DNA of 64,000 nucleotides. Source: Mesodorylaimus sp. YZB2_4. Taxonomy: Eukaryota; Nematoda; Enoplea; Dorylaimida; Dorylaimidae. The notes below the pieces were generated by a model. That model did no database searches, was not told the DNA's origin, and saw nothing but the letters and a program-made list of their open reading frames with translations. The DNA is taken from the NCBI GenBank assembly GCA_030248295.1, contig JASANH010000938.1, forward strand, positions 744,001 through 808,000, given 5' to 3'. Shown piece by piece: positions 1-12,796 of this stretch; positions within the stretch are counted from its first letter, which is position 1, and each line of letters begins with the position of its first letter. The translations under genes and the position numbers were made by a program.

Positions 1-3000
1 GCCCTGGCCCTTGTTGCCTGAACCAGACCCATTTCCCGCGTTTTCGCGCTCTAGCTCGCAATCAGCTGGCAGTGAAAAGAGAGAAACCACGATCGACCAT
101 TCTATTCGAGTACCCGAAGGCGGGACAGTCCGCTTGGAGCCCCGACATTTATATTTTCTGCCACCTTCCAGCCGCATTGCAGTACCCAATCGCAGTATTA
201 TCTTTCACGTCAACCAGAAACCTGGCCATGGAAAGCTGACTTTGCTGGAACACGCCGTGTCCACATTTACCTACCAAGATGTCATCGATGGCAAAGTGAA
301 CTACACTCACGACGGACTGGAGCAACACGAGGATGGCGTGGAGATCGAATTGGAGATCAAAGGCGTTGTCGACGGGGTCTTCACAGCTGGCCTAAACGTT
401 GGCAATCCGCCATCGTCGTCAGCAATTTGGCAAAGTCAAGCTGTTGGTGACCACAGGTACACACTACCTGTCTCCATTACTCCCGTCAATGACCCGCCCG
501 TTATCGAGCTACCCAATGGACCGGTGTTGAGATTAGCTCAAAACACTAGAATGCGCATTACGAACCAAGAAATCTTGGTCATGGACTCTGATCATGATCC
601 AGCCGAAGTCAGGATCAGGGTTACCTATTCTACACCCAACAGCGGATTCTTCGAGCATGTCAAACGACCAGGTCTGCCGGCGACAGAATTCACTCAGGAA
701 GACATACTCAACAACTACATCAACTATTTCCACTTCGGCCTGATGAATGGAGAGACGACGTTGGTGGCCAGAGACCCCTGGGAAGAGGGAAAACCAGTCA
801 CACTCAGTATTCATGCCTTCTTGGTGAGTATATAAAACGCCTTTTTCTACTTTGCTGAGGTTTTCCGGTGGATTTCTGCCTATGTAACTTGAACTTTGGT
901 CTTGATGTGAGCTTGAGCTTGGGGTTTGATGTGATATGGTTCCTGATGACGGTCCTAACAGCAGCACATACCTCAACTTCTCGCTTTATAACATGGGATG
1001 TCACACTGATCGTGAAGTCAAGATATCACCCACAAATGTACTGCAACCACTCTCCTTACCGGTCTGATCGTAGGTCTAACTGCCTCGAACCAAGCTAAAC
1101 TAACCTCTGTTCAATTCAGGTCGACTTCCGTCAACTCGCCAACGAAGGGCTCAATGTATTCCACAATGGTTATGAGACCATTACAGCAGCGAATCTCGAA
1201 TTCTCATCCAACGCTCGGAACCAATCCACTGAAGTCACATATCGAATAGTCCGCGCGCCAAAGTATGGGAGGATCGAATACGAGGACGAGGCAGGTATTT
1301 TGCACCTCGCTCGTTCATTCAATCAGTCACAAGTAGACGAGGGTAAAATCCGATACAGCAGCTATGAAGAGGACAACCGAGCGAGTTCAGCCCCACTTCG
1401 AGACTCCTTCGCCTTCTCTGTCTCAACGTTGAATGTCAGCTCCCCGACAGACTACGAGTTCGAAATCCGCTTCGTGCGCACCACCATCAAAGTGTTCAAT
1501 CCGACCCCGTTTGTCCTAAACAATACTCTCAAACTCTTTTTTTCTCGGACCTACCTCTTTGCTCACACATCGCCAAGGACCGCATTCGCTGACGAGATCG
1601 TCTATCAGCTGGCCAGACCGCCCATGTACGGACTGCTCTATCTGGTCATCGACGCGGCTACTAATCGCAATCGAGTCTTGGGCATGTCATCAAACTTTAG
1701 CCAGGCCGACGTCGATCACCAACGCGTCTTCTATCAGCTTCGATACGTGCACTATACCGTCGTCAATGACTACTTCCTGTTCAAGACTTCAGCCTTAGGA
1801 TCGACCACTAACGAGCAGAGATATGACATCACGTACTTGCCGGGGGAAGATGACTTCAAGTTGATCAATAAGACTCTCGTAGTTCAAGAAGGGAGTCCCA
1901 AGAGGATCACTAATGCCACTCTGCACTTGGAAACCAAGGACACTACCGAATTCACATTCACAATATACCTGAAACCCAAATATGGCTCGTTTACGCTGAA
2001 GGATGGATCGCAGATGCGTCAGCTCGGGGACAACGATGCCTTCACATCAGCTGATATCCGAGAAGGCAGACTGTTCTATCGACACGGCGACAGCGAAACG
2101 ACAAAAGATGCGGCCTATTTGATCGCTCGATCTTCAAACACTGGTCGCGGATTCGCTCCACAAATCCCGTTCTGGTACAGCATACAAATCAACTTGGTCA
2201 ACGATAACAAGCCAAAGCGCTACGATCCAGAGCCTGGCCAGTCTAATCGAGTCTTCTATGTCGTCAGGCGAGGGGAGCGAGTCGTGACCAACCGTGATTT
2301 GTGGTACGTAGACGCGGACACTGACTTCGATCCACTCCAGCTGCGCTATTCCTTTCCGAATCGACCACCCGATGGAGGCTTCTTCTACGCCAAGAGACCG
2401 GATGTGCCGCTGCAAGAATTCACTCAAGATGATGTAAATTCAGGCTCTGTTCTTTTCCGACATTTCGGGCCAGAGGACTCGTTCTCGTGGCCATTTTCAG
2501 TCAGTGACGGAAAGCACCATGAGCCCGGGCAATTCGTAGTCAATGCTTCCGCGCCGTTTTTGCGCGAAGTAAGGAACACTGGACTAAAGGTGCAGCGCGG
2601 CACGATGGCCATTCTGAGCGGATACAACTTGACCATGGAGACGAATCTGAATGTGCCCACCAGCGATATCATATACAAGGTAATATCACCGCCAAGGTAT
2701 GGAAAGCTGCTATTTGTGGACCCGAAGGCTGAGGAGGGATACGTCGTGGATAACCCATTCTCGCAAAAGGACATCGACCACTTCCGTATTCTCTACGCTC
2801 ACAATAATGCCACGTCCGCTACATCCAAGAAGGACTGGATCGCTGCCACTGTAAGTAAAAGGGAAATATTCTAGCTGAGAGTTACTATGAAAGCTTTTAT
2901 AATTCGACTCATCTGTACTACACAAACTCATAGTCACCGGGGGTTTGTGAGAGCATGGGGCCAGGACTGTATTTGGGTTGCCAAGGGAATCATAGCTGTT

Positions 3001-6000
3001 TGAAAAAGAAGACCGTTTTCTTAAGATCACGCGCGCTTTAGGTTTACGCTGGCTCGCTAGAAGAAACGGTTAAAATAGAGATCTCCATTTTCGACATAGA
3101 CGACAGCTTTTTGCGGATAACCAATCTGCGGCCTCTACGCGTGGACCGTGGAGGAGTGGCAGCTGTCAGTCCATCAGTCCTTAAAGCGGAGCACGCTTTT
3201 TTCCAAGCCAAGCAAATCACATTCCTGGTTAAGAAACCGCCGAGCTCAGGCACACTCGTATTGGATCAAGGAACACTGTCCAATACCACACTTTGGCACG
3301 GCACTCTCTCCAGCGCGGAAAGATTCTCGCAAGCTGATATCGACGAGGGCAAGCTGCACTATGTCCACCGAACCGAAGCGGAATCGGCTGGGGACGAAGT
3401 CATATTTGATGTGTACGCCCCGAACGCCGCGTTGAGTGGAGTGGTGTTAAGAATCGGGATCATGGAGAGGGAGATCACGCTGAGCACGAGAAATATCACA
3501 GTGGACAAGGGGGCCGTAAGAATTCTTCGTCCCTCACACATGCTAGTGACCACTAACTTCGACACGGCCACCGGCGATCGATCCGCAGCCTATGTGTTCA
3601 CCGTTTTGAAGCAGCCTGATCACGGGTGGCTGCAAATGATGGGCGGTGATGAGGAGAATGAAGAAGACGAGGACGACGATGCCGGCCGGAGTGAACACCA
3701 TGGGCACGTGGGCGAAGACATGCTGATCACGTTTCGATACAAGGACGTGAAGGAAAGAAAGATACGATACGTGCACGACGGGTCGAGGACGTGGAGGGAC
3801 TCATTCACAGTCATTGTCAAAATGGACGACGAAACAAAGACGCACAGTCAACCAAAGACGATCTTTGTCAAGGTGCTGCACAGTAATGAGAAAGGTACGA
3901 TCAGGGTTGATTGTTGGCACGACTGGTTGCTCGATATCAACTGCATCAGATAATTGGATCTTACGTATTGGCCTAATCTGCGTCGTAACTTTCAGATCCA
4001 GAGATAATACGCAACGAGCCCCTGGAACTCAACAGCCGACGCGAGGCTGCAATCACGTCTGAACACCTACACGTTGTCGATGCCGACACACCGCCCGAAG
4101 AGATCGCATTCCGAGTGACCTCGCCGACCAACGGCCACGTGGCAATTGCAGGAAATCTGTCCAGAGCTGTCATAGAGTTCACGCAAAAGGATATCGACGA
4201 TGGGCGAGTATTTTTCGTGCACAGTGGAGGTACGAGTACGTCTGTATGGATTGCAAGTGTTTCAGGACTACCATAATTTTACAGCTGATGTCTTAAAAAG
4301 AGTCCTGTCCCATGCGATGCGGTAGATTTTAATTAGTGGCATCCATAGGGACAGTTTGCATGGGCATGTACTACTAGGACAACCAAAAATCCATGCACCA
4401 TGCATGCATGCAACCCTAGACAATGCAAACTAGGAGCAAGGAAAAGAGGATTGAGTTGAGAAAATTTTTGAAATAGGTGCAGGTGTGTTCAACGTAACGT
4501 GTCCGGCCTCTGGGATGATTTGGGACACCGTTTATTATGCGCGCTTACTAGCACATAAACAATTCATTATATTTCAGGGTCCGACGGCGGTTTCTACTTC
4601 AGCGTGTCAGATGGCCTTCACCAACTCCCAGCTCGTCAATTCATCGTCCACGTAGCCGAACTCAGTGTCTCGCTCGCGGTCAAGCAGCGCCTGACTTTGG
4701 CTCCAGGCGCCACAGTAGCAGTGACGGCAGAATATCTGAAAGCTGTTATCGGAAACGCTGATCCATCACGTATTGTGTTCACGGTGACCAAGTCACCTCG
4801 ATTCGGTGCCTTGTATCGAAACGGATTGACCACTCACGCGCTGACCTTTACGCAACAGGACGTGAACAGAGATTTGATCTCGTACAAACAAACAAAGCCT
4901 ATCAAGAAATGGGAAGCCAAGGACGTGTTTTCGTTTGTCGTCTCCTTAAACGAGACTGATAACGTGGAGCGCGTCATGCCTTCGGATGACGAAAATAAGT
5001 TCAGGATATTCATCACGTATGGAGCGATGGATGTGCTTGAAGCATCGAAGTATGTGAGGACGTCTTCGGTCAAGGTACGCGAGAATGACAAGGCCTACAT
5101 CAACTCCACGCACATGAACGTCAGCGATTTAGCGGCAGCCGTTCCTCAGTCGTCGCAGCTCATTTTTGAACTCGCAGCGGCACCCGATTATGGATGGCTC
5201 CAGTTGCGAGGGCATAACTTGAGCGAACGATCGCAATTTACGCCTCAAGATTTGCTCAATAACTGGGTGGTCTACAAGCACTTTGCAAGACCCACTTCGC
5301 CCAATTATGACCGGATGCAGTTCGATCTATTTCCCATGACCGAACCCCGTCACCCACTGAGGATCAGGCTGGACGTGGACGTTATGCCTTCGCCGAGTCG
5401 TAAACGCACTTTCCAACCCAAATATCTAGCAGCCTCATTGAAAGTGGTTCAAGGGCAGAGATACCAAGTTACAACCAGGGACTTTCTGATCACGTCAGAC
5501 CCTTCTTCGCTTTCATCCATCGTGTACCAAGTGGTCAAGCCAGCCAACAATGGGTTCTTTGCCTATGCCATTGCTCCCGCCAAACCAGTCCTAGAATTCA
5601 CGCAAGAAGATATCCACGAGAATCGATTGGACTTTGTGCAAAATGGGTCGGCGGGAGTCGTCAATGGATCGACTACTTTGTTCATCTCCATGAAAGTACC
5701 CCTTTCAGATACGGAATCTGCGCCACCGGCTTTCAACCATACTGTCCAAATCTATGTAGAACGACTGACTCTATCGTGTTCTAACTTCGCTGACTTAGAC
5801 TACAGGCAGAATGCTCAGAAGATTCTGATCACCAACTCTCACATCAGTGCCTCGAGCAATGGCCCTGCCACCAGTATCTTTTACAATGTGACCGAAGGAC
5901 CTCGAAACGGGGCTCTGTTTTGGATGATGGCAGGAAAACGAGAGCCGGCCACTCTATTCACGCAGGCCGATGTGAATGCTCAGCGAATCTATTACACACC

Positions 6001-7432
6001 CCTGAACATGAACGCGAGCACGGACTCGCTGACCATCACTGCCTTCAATGACTTTATCGAGATTCCTGGAAGGGTCCTGAAAATTAGAGTGGTGCCTGCC
6101 GTCCAGCAAAACGATGTGAAGGTGAAGCCCGACGGCACGTTCTTGCTCAGCGAGGATCTGATCAAGGTCGGCCCAGAGATCGCTGACAAGGATCCATACT
6201 TCGTAGTGACCATGAGCCCCGCTTATGGTAAGCTCATTCGTGAGGACCATTATCGAAGCCCAGGCTTCAATATCTCAAACGTCCCTAGCATGGAGTCAGT
6301 GAAAGAATTTTCGGCAAAGGACCTGCGATTAAAGAAGATTCGATACATGAACACCTGGCCCGTAAAGCACCATCATTTGGAGGACGGGTTCTTCTACGAG
6401 CTACGTGGCAAGGAGTTCCAAGCTGCTAAAGGCAGGTTTCGCATCTTTGTGACCCCTGGAGGAGGACCCGTGCCAACTGTGGAACCACACTTTACTGCTA
6501 GGCCGACAGCACCTACTATCGGGCCAGGCGGACAACCGCCTACAATGGCCAGCAAGGAGTATTCCCCGAGTCGTTACCCCAGCTCTCCGACGACGACTGG
6601 TGCCATGTATCCGGACATTATCCGGGACCATAACATCGTCATATTCATTCTGGTACCGGTCGTATTCGTGGCCCTCATGTTCATTGTGGTCAGACGTGTC
6701 CGAGTGGCCAAGGAGCGCGAGCGGAGGCAGCTGAAGGACAAGCTGATCGCTCAGCAACGACAGCAGGAGATGCATCCGCAGTTACAACGAAGCAGGCCAG
6801 ACCTGCTTGACGCCACTCTCTATTCTTTGGGCTCAGTCCCAGGCACTCAAAGCACCGAATTATCCGCATCCACTGGGGTACTCATGCGAGAGCGGGACCC
6901 ATTGTACCGGTCATTCGCGTCAGGAGAAAGGACAGCTTCGATCAAGTCTGGTGCATCAACCAAGACCGGCGTGAGCAGTTTGCATCGAAACGGAGGGAGC
7001 ACCATGCCAACTAGAACTCTATCTTTGGAAAAGGCCAACAAGGGCATGCTAACCATGGGATCGAGTGCCACAGCCGCCACACCCACAACTCCAACTTCAC
7101 ACAGCGGCTATCACACGTTCTTCGCTCACGAGAGTCCCACCCCAACTACCCGAATGGTCACATTTGATCCTGGCAGAACCGAAATCATATCCAGCGTACC
7201 CATGTGCAAGGTCACGCCACTCATGCCGAAACCGGCGGCCTCTACTTGCAGCTCGTCTTCGGGGGACGACTTCCGATACGCTTATCAGTACAGCTCTTCT
7301 GCATCAGAGCCAGAGTTCAAGAGCGATCGCATGTCCCTAGACCGAGCACCGAGCTACAGGCAACATCAACGCAAAGGACCGCGAAGTCCAATAAAGCAAA
7401 TGAAACTGAAAGAGAATCAGTATTGGGTGTAG
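1..7432 (+). CDS. CSPG4/NG2-like transmembrane proteoglycan, 5'-partial
   Basis: Cell-surface proteoglycan core protein of the CSPG4/NG2 (Drosophila kon-tiki) family, which links extracellular matrix and receptors to PDZ scaffolds. Exons read as 2-823, 1120-2850, 3042-3894, 3996-4229 and 4578-7432, giving 2164 residues in the window; the reading frame is still open at the left edge, so the N-terminus (laminin-G domains in relatives) lies outside. The ectodomain is a long array of CSPG repeats, seen as recurring 'FTQ-DI/DV' followed by 'YxH' motifs (for example near 690, 1700, 2420, 3330, 4180, 5600 and 5960). A Pro/Thr-rich stalk (about 6470-6600) precedes one membrane helix (about 6630-6690) and a basic stop-transfer stretch. 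The cytoplasmic tail of about 240 residues is Ser/Thr-rich and ends in QYWV, the PDZ-binding end of vertebrate NG2. An odd acidic insert (Glu/Asp run, about 3645-3685) interrupts one repeat. Family assignment is firm; orthology to CSPG4 rather than another CSPG-repeat protein rests on the C-terminus. Confidence 0.9.
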
Positions 7433-7776
7433 ATTGACAGTGTTCTGATTGTGAGTGCTTGTGCATGTACGCGAGTGTTGTCATTCCACAGTGCTTTGCA
7501 CATTTTGCAGGAACTGCAGCTAACTGGTGCTTCGATTGATTTGATTGTATGATTGATTTGATGACATGTAATAACGTTAGGTGACCCAGACGAGTGTGGA
7601 ATATTGTACAGTGACGAGCGGAGAAAGCTCTTTTCATGACAGACGCAGAGTATTGCACTTTACACTATCAGGCCATTCAGGCTGTTGCGTGTGCCCTGGC
7701 TGTCCATAATTCTAACTGGGTGCTTGTTGCGTGTGGTTGTGTCTCGCTGGCGTCTCCGAACCTGACCGAACCCAAA
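7433..7776. other. Intergenic spacer between CSPG4-like and BI-1-like genes
   Basis: About 340 bases between two genes on the same strand. It should hold the 3' UTR of the proteoglycan and the promoter and leader of the next gene. The TGATTTGATTG-like stretch near 7533-7565 is a short imperfect repeat. I see no further coding potential: the open frame that runs in from 7636 lacks any support before the ATG at 7777. Confidence 0.5.
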
Positions 7777-8738
7777 ATGGCTGCTCCGGACGCTGATACC
7801 GCCCCGCCAGCTGAAGATAAGAAAGAGGAGGTGAAGGATTCGGGGCCTCAGTTCCAAGCCCCCCAAGTCGACTTTGGAGGCAGCGACATCAGCAAACTGC
7901 CGTCCGATGTGCAGCGCAAGATCCAGGAGAGCCTGCAAGAAGCCAAGACAGCCCTGACCGACTTCAGCGGCAGCGTCGGCGGCGAAGCCATCTCGTTCCT
8001 ACACGAGGTAAGTCACTGGATTTGCTTTCACAGGCCAACTTTTGCCTTTCATTTCAGAGCAACATGTGGGCCGGAGTGTGCATGCTGGGCCTGGCGGTGG
8101 GTGAAACGGCCGGCGGGAGCGCCCTTTCCACAATCTTCGCCGACTGGACGACCATGGTGGCATTCTCAGTCCTCGTCCCGTTGGTCATTTGGGCCGCCCC
8201 AAAGTTCATCGAAGAAACCAGCGGAACGGTAAGTATCGACTGTGCATTTGCGACTCTCTGATCTACAACACTGCTTTTTAGTACGTCGTCGGGGCCTCGG
8301 CCGTCCTGGGTCTGGCCATCGGTGCTGGTTTGGGCTCCCGCAGCCTCGGCTTCATGGCGCCGCCCGCCTTCATCCTGCCGTTCACCATTTCGCTGGCTGC
8401 TTTGGTCATGAGCCACGCTCCGTCGGAGTTGCGCGATCGCCGCGTCTTCGTGGTAAGCACTCGCTGGTGCCTCTCTGCTCGGAGATGACTCGTTCTCTTT
8501 TCAGCCGCTGATGGTGGCCCCGGCGCTGATCACGTACGTGCTGGTGGGAGCGAAGGAGATGACGACGACCTACATGCTCTACTTCGCCCTGCTGACCGCG
8601 GTGGCCGTCATCGACATGCAGCAGAAGTCGGGCCTGTTCAACCGCCAAGGCCTGCGCCGCGAGCAGTGGAAGACGGTGGTCATGCTGGGCATCGCCGATG
8701 GTCTCCTCTACTGGCTGCTGTCCAGTCGTCACGACTGA
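7777..8738 (+). CDS. Multi-pass membrane protein, Bax inhibitor-1 (TMBIM)-like
   Basis: Four exons (7777-8007, 8058-8228, 8282-8452, 8505-8738) give 268 residues; the three introns are only about 50 nt. The first ~75 residues are hydrophilic and charged (Pro/Glu/Lys-rich, then an amphipathic Gln/Lys helix). About six hydrophobic segments follow. By eye the order of segments matches Bax inhibitor-1: a Gly-rich helix (VLGLAIGAGLGS) at the place of BI-1's LAGFAFLTGVGLG, then PAFILPFTISLAAL, a polar RDRR turn, and a helix ending in IDMQQ where BI-1 has FDTQ, followed by a last helix containing an Asp (ADGLLYW). BI-1 proteins act in the ER membrane in calcium leak and cell-death control. The match is from memory of family patterns, not an alignment, and identity is low, so function is inferred. 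An alternative is an unrelated polytopic protein. Confidence 0.5.
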
Positions 8739-10162
8739 TCTCGAAACTCGTCGAAGCCGCCTTGTGATGATGATCTGGTGTGATGCGCTCTGATGCTGCT
8801 GATGTGAAATGCCTGTGCTACCACAGTTGCTCGTCGTGCTGGATCCAAGCGAAAAAGGTGCATTTGGCAGAGTGCTGGAGACAAACTGTAGTTCATCATT
8901 ACCCCAGTTCCAGTAGTCGATTTCTAAAGATACTCTGATGCAACGCTTATTCCAGTTCCCTACCTGATTATGAAGCCAAGCTTACTTTGCATGTTTCTCG
9001 AGTGGAATCGCGCTCAGCACAAGACTGGTGACGAGACGGACCCGTCTATTTCAAAGAGGGTCGTTACGTGCCTGACACAAGCTCTCCTATCTGCCTTGCG
9101 CTCTCCTATTGTTTTGAGCACATGTTGCACATGTTGTGCACGCTACTGCAGCTTTCCTTTCCTATGGAAACTTCCTAGAGTGGATGAAATCATCTTGGCT
9201 TTGGTTGTTGCCAGAGCGAGGACTACTTTGTACTCCTGCTCGGCCACCTGACTACACACCCGGCACCTGTCTAGTAGTTTACAGAAGCCCCATGTCCTGC
9301 TGATATCACAGAATGCAGCAGTGACCATCCCGGAGGCCGAATTCGAGAATGGGTAACACGCTCTTAGAAAGTTCGCAGACTTAAAAGTACTCCAGGCGAC
9401 TCGTAGGAGTCAGAGACGTCAACACGGCACTGGCCCTACCTGTGGGTGTTCGGCTCACGGCCAAGTAAATCATTTCGCGTGTGTGCCGCTTCACCCTCGA
9501 GTGCCCATACTTGGTCATAAACATGAAGGGAGAGTACTGCGTCGCCTGAAGGTGAGTCGAGAGCCCAACCAGCATACCCAAATCAGTCATGTGATGATGA
9601 TCTGACGCTGATGCTGAGTTGTGAGAGTTTTGGGTCGGTGAAGTTATAGAGGTGCACACTGCACGTGTGCATAAGAAACCTGGGGTCGTAGCGAAGCGTA
9701 GTTTCACCCACTTGGCGGACAAGACATTCCTCTTATCTCCTGCAAGAACTTATATTTCCCGCCTTTACGGTTGATGCTCAGGCACCAGGCAAAGGCCCAT
9801 TGTAAAGTTATGATTTAGATTTGCATATTTCAGGCTTGGTCATGTGTTTGACATCTATTTTTGGAATCATCGATTGATCTACCTAGGTAAGGAAAAAGAG
9901 AAGAACAACAAAATATCTTTTTAAATCATAAGGTTCCTTTTTCGGGGGTCTTTGATTTTTTGATTTTGCCTTCTCACGGTGTGCCGCGAATTTTCTAGAA
10001 ACGTGAGGTGCGTCATAGTTGTAGCTTGCGAGATGATAGGCCTATCCAGAATCTCGCGACGTGTCGTTCCTGTGTGTTTCCTTCCCAGCGTAAGTGTGCA
10101 ACTATAATTTTCAGAATTCAACATCCACCTGCTTCGATTTTTCCTTTTGTACTACGAGGAAA
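8739..10162. other. Intergenic region between BI-1-like and DNAJA genes
   Basis: About 1.4 kb with no gene I can support. Short open frames on both strands (for instance a 113-codon one on the minus strand, 9722-9381) show no recognisable domain and no flanking splice pattern. The right end must contain the DNAJA promoter; the DNA from about 9830 to 10080 is AT-rich compared with the rest. Confidence 0.5.
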
Positions 10163-12541
10163 ATGGTCAAGGAAACCAAATATTACGACATCCTTGACGT
10201 GAAACCAAATGCCACCGACGCCGAATTGAAGAAAGCTTATCGCAAATTAGCTCTTCAGTATCATCCGGACAAGAATCCGAATGAAGGAGAAAGAGTAAGT
10301 CGGCTAAATTTTATCGAGGTACGTACACTGATAAGATTTCGTATTTCTGATTTTAGTTCAAGCTAATCAGTCAGGCTTATGGTAAGTTGATGGCTTTGAC
10401 TGATTTATAGACGTCAGAAAAAAAATCTTTCTTGTTTTCAGAAGTCCTTTCAAATCCGGATAAACGGCGTATTTATGATGAAGGAGGCGAAGAAGCGTTG
10501 AAAGGTGGTGGTTCTGGTGGCGGTTTCGATTTCCACTCGCCCATGGACATATTCGATATGTTCTTTGGTGGAGGTAGGCTGAAATAGAATTGCGGGGTTC
10601 TGATAATGTATCTGAAGCGTTGTGTCCATACTTGGCTTAAATTGGTTCAAGCCAAGTTTGGGCAAAGTAAGGATACTGAAGGGCAGGGATTTGCGTATAG
10701 GCCTATGCGAATTTCTGCAGTTGTCCCGCAATGTTAAAATTAGTTTTTTTTGGGGAAGAAAGTAATTCTCGCTACTTTTTACAGAAGGGTGTGATAACTG
10801 GTAATAATTCGCTCGTTTTGTCTGAATCAATTTTCGTAGGGGTAGGCTTAAAACGCTTTTTATGGCGCCCCAGCGATAGGGAGGTGAAACATACACACGG
10901 ATGGATCCCCTTAGCGAACTTTTAACCGACAAGGGGTGATTGGCCATCTCTATCTCGTATGCCCATACAGGATTCAAGCATCGAGTGTGCCCCTGAACTG
11001 TTTTCCGTCCCGTTATCAAAGGCAATTTTCAGGTCGCCGGGGTCCCAGAGAACGAGAGCGACGTGGAAAGGACGTCATTCACCAGCTGCCCATACGATTG
11101 GAAGAGCTGTACAACGGAGCCACGAAGAAGCTTTCCATATCCAAGAAGGTCGTGTGTGACAAATGTCAAGGTAAGAACTGAGGTTTTTATTTAGTCCAGG
11201 ATCAGGCATGTTCGAAAACTAGGCATGTATTGGCTAGTCTGAAAGATATGCTTATTTAGCCCATGGTCCTAACGGCAATCGGAAACACCTCAGCCCGGCT
11301 GACTGAGACTTCCCCGCCCAACTACCTATATTCTCTTTTTAGGTCGTGGTGGCAAAGAAGGCTCTGTACAGAAATGTAACAATTGCCGAGGGACGGGTGT
11401 TCAAGTTCGAATGCACCAACTCGGGCCTGGAATGATCCAACAGACTCAGTCGATGTGTCAAGAATGTCATGGTGAAGGCGAAGTAAGGATGTTGCTCTTT
11501 GGGGTTTTTCCGGCTGAAAAATGAGCTGCTCTCTCGTCCAGATTATTCCTGCTAAAGATCGCTGCAAGACTTGCCAAGGAAAGAAAACAGTGCGAGAGCA
11601 GAAAGTGTTGGAAGTTCCGATCGATAAAGGTAAGCTACACCATTGGTAGGGTTTCTTGAAGACGGTTACAAGTCGAATTGTTTCAGGCATGCGAGACGGA
11701 CAAAAGCAAGTGTTTAGTGGCGAGGGAGACCAAGAGCCCGGAATCCCTGCTGGCGATCTGATCGTTGTATTGGACGAGCAAGAACATCCGGTCTTTACTC
11801 GAAAAGGACACCATCTTATCATGCGCATGGAATTGGAACTAGTCGAAGCGTTATGTGGGTTCCAGAAGAGTATCGCCACCATGGACAACCGACATCTGTT
11901 GGTCACTGTTCTGCCAGGTACTCGATTTTGTTTCTGCAAAAACAACGAACTCTCACAGCAGACAAGATTCCATTCCTGCCGTACATTGGTCTGTCGATGA
12001 GGTACCTGCCCCACGGGTCTTACAGCACACATAATATGCCATCATGCGGACTCCCTTTCAGTCCTGCCGGTCTTGCTGTTCAGCGTCTGACCTCTCGTTG
12101 TACTTGTAGGCGAAGTCATTAAACACGGCGAGCTGAAATGCGTCCCAGGCGAAGGCATGCCTCATCACAAGAATCCGTACGAGAAAGGCAATCTTTTGAT
12201 TCAGTTCTACGTTCGGTTCCCTTCGGCCAATTTTATTCCACCTGAAAAGGTAAGTAGACGAGTTCGGTGATCACTCGAGTGCACCTGTGGTTTGGCGGAG
12301 ATATTCACTTCGCAGCTTGCCCGTCACCGACTTTTCTTTTCAGATTGGTCAATTGGAGGCGTTGTTGCCGCCTCGTCACGAGTGCTTGATTCCAGACAAT
12401 GCGGAATACGCGACTTTGGTCGAACTTGATCCGTCCCAAGATCAGCAAGGCAGGAGTGCTGGGCGTAATTATAGATCGGACGGCTACGATGAAGACGATT
12501 CGGGTGGTCCGCCGGGAGGTGTCCGATGCCAGACTCAATAA
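10163..12541 (+). CDS. DNAJA: Type I J-domain co-chaperone (DNAJA1/2/4-like)
   Basis: Hsp40 co-chaperone that binds unfolded clients and stimulates Hsp70 ATPase activity. Nine exons: 10163-10294, 10357-10381, 10442-10573, 11033-11170, 11343-11482, 11542-11629, 11687-11917, 12110-12249, 12344-12541; total 1224 nt, 407 residues, close to human DNAJA1/2. The J domain opens with [13 protein letters not shown] and carries the HPD motif (YHPDKNP). A Gly/Phe-rich linker follows ([10 protein letters not shown]). The zinc-finger region has four CxxCxGxG-type repeats ([33 protein letters not shown]). The client-binding C-terminal domains contain the conserved [11 protein letters not shown] and [10 protein letters not shown] stretches. 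The protein ends CQTQ, a CaaX box expected to be farnesylated as in animal DNAJA proteins, tethering part of the pool to membranes. Exon 2 is only 25 nt. The gene converges on the minus-strand gene that ends at 12797. Confidence 0.96.
10574..11032 (+). other. Intron 3 of DNAJA (459 nt)
   Basis: The longest intron of this gene, lying between the Gly/Phe-linker exon and the first zinc-finger exon. It is T-rich toward the middle. Open frames in it on the minus strand lack domain features. Splice sites are GTAGGC at the donor and TTTTCAG at the acceptor. Confidence 0.7.
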
Positions 12542-12796
12542 CCCGAAGATCGAATTCGGAAAGAAGCTTGTTGGATGAATATTAGTTACCGATTTCTGTG
12601 CGTCTCGTGCGGTGCACACAAATTTCGGATTGCAGCTGTCAATTTCTACTAATTTGGCTTGCGTCTTTTCTAGCTACTCATGTGTTGCGTGTTCACTGTA
12701 AATGCCACCCACTCAAAGTATGGTACAATAGTTTTGGCAAGATAAGTAAACTGTGATAACAATGGCAATCTCAACAAGGATAACAATAAGTGAGCC

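Noticed and set aside
533..976. Minus-strand open frames over the CSPG4-like exons
   Set aside because: They are antisense shadows of a well-supported coding exon.
9381..9722. A 113-codon minus-strand open frame between the BI-1-like and DNAJA genes
   Set aside because: It has no recognisable domain, atypical composition and no splice context; likely chance.
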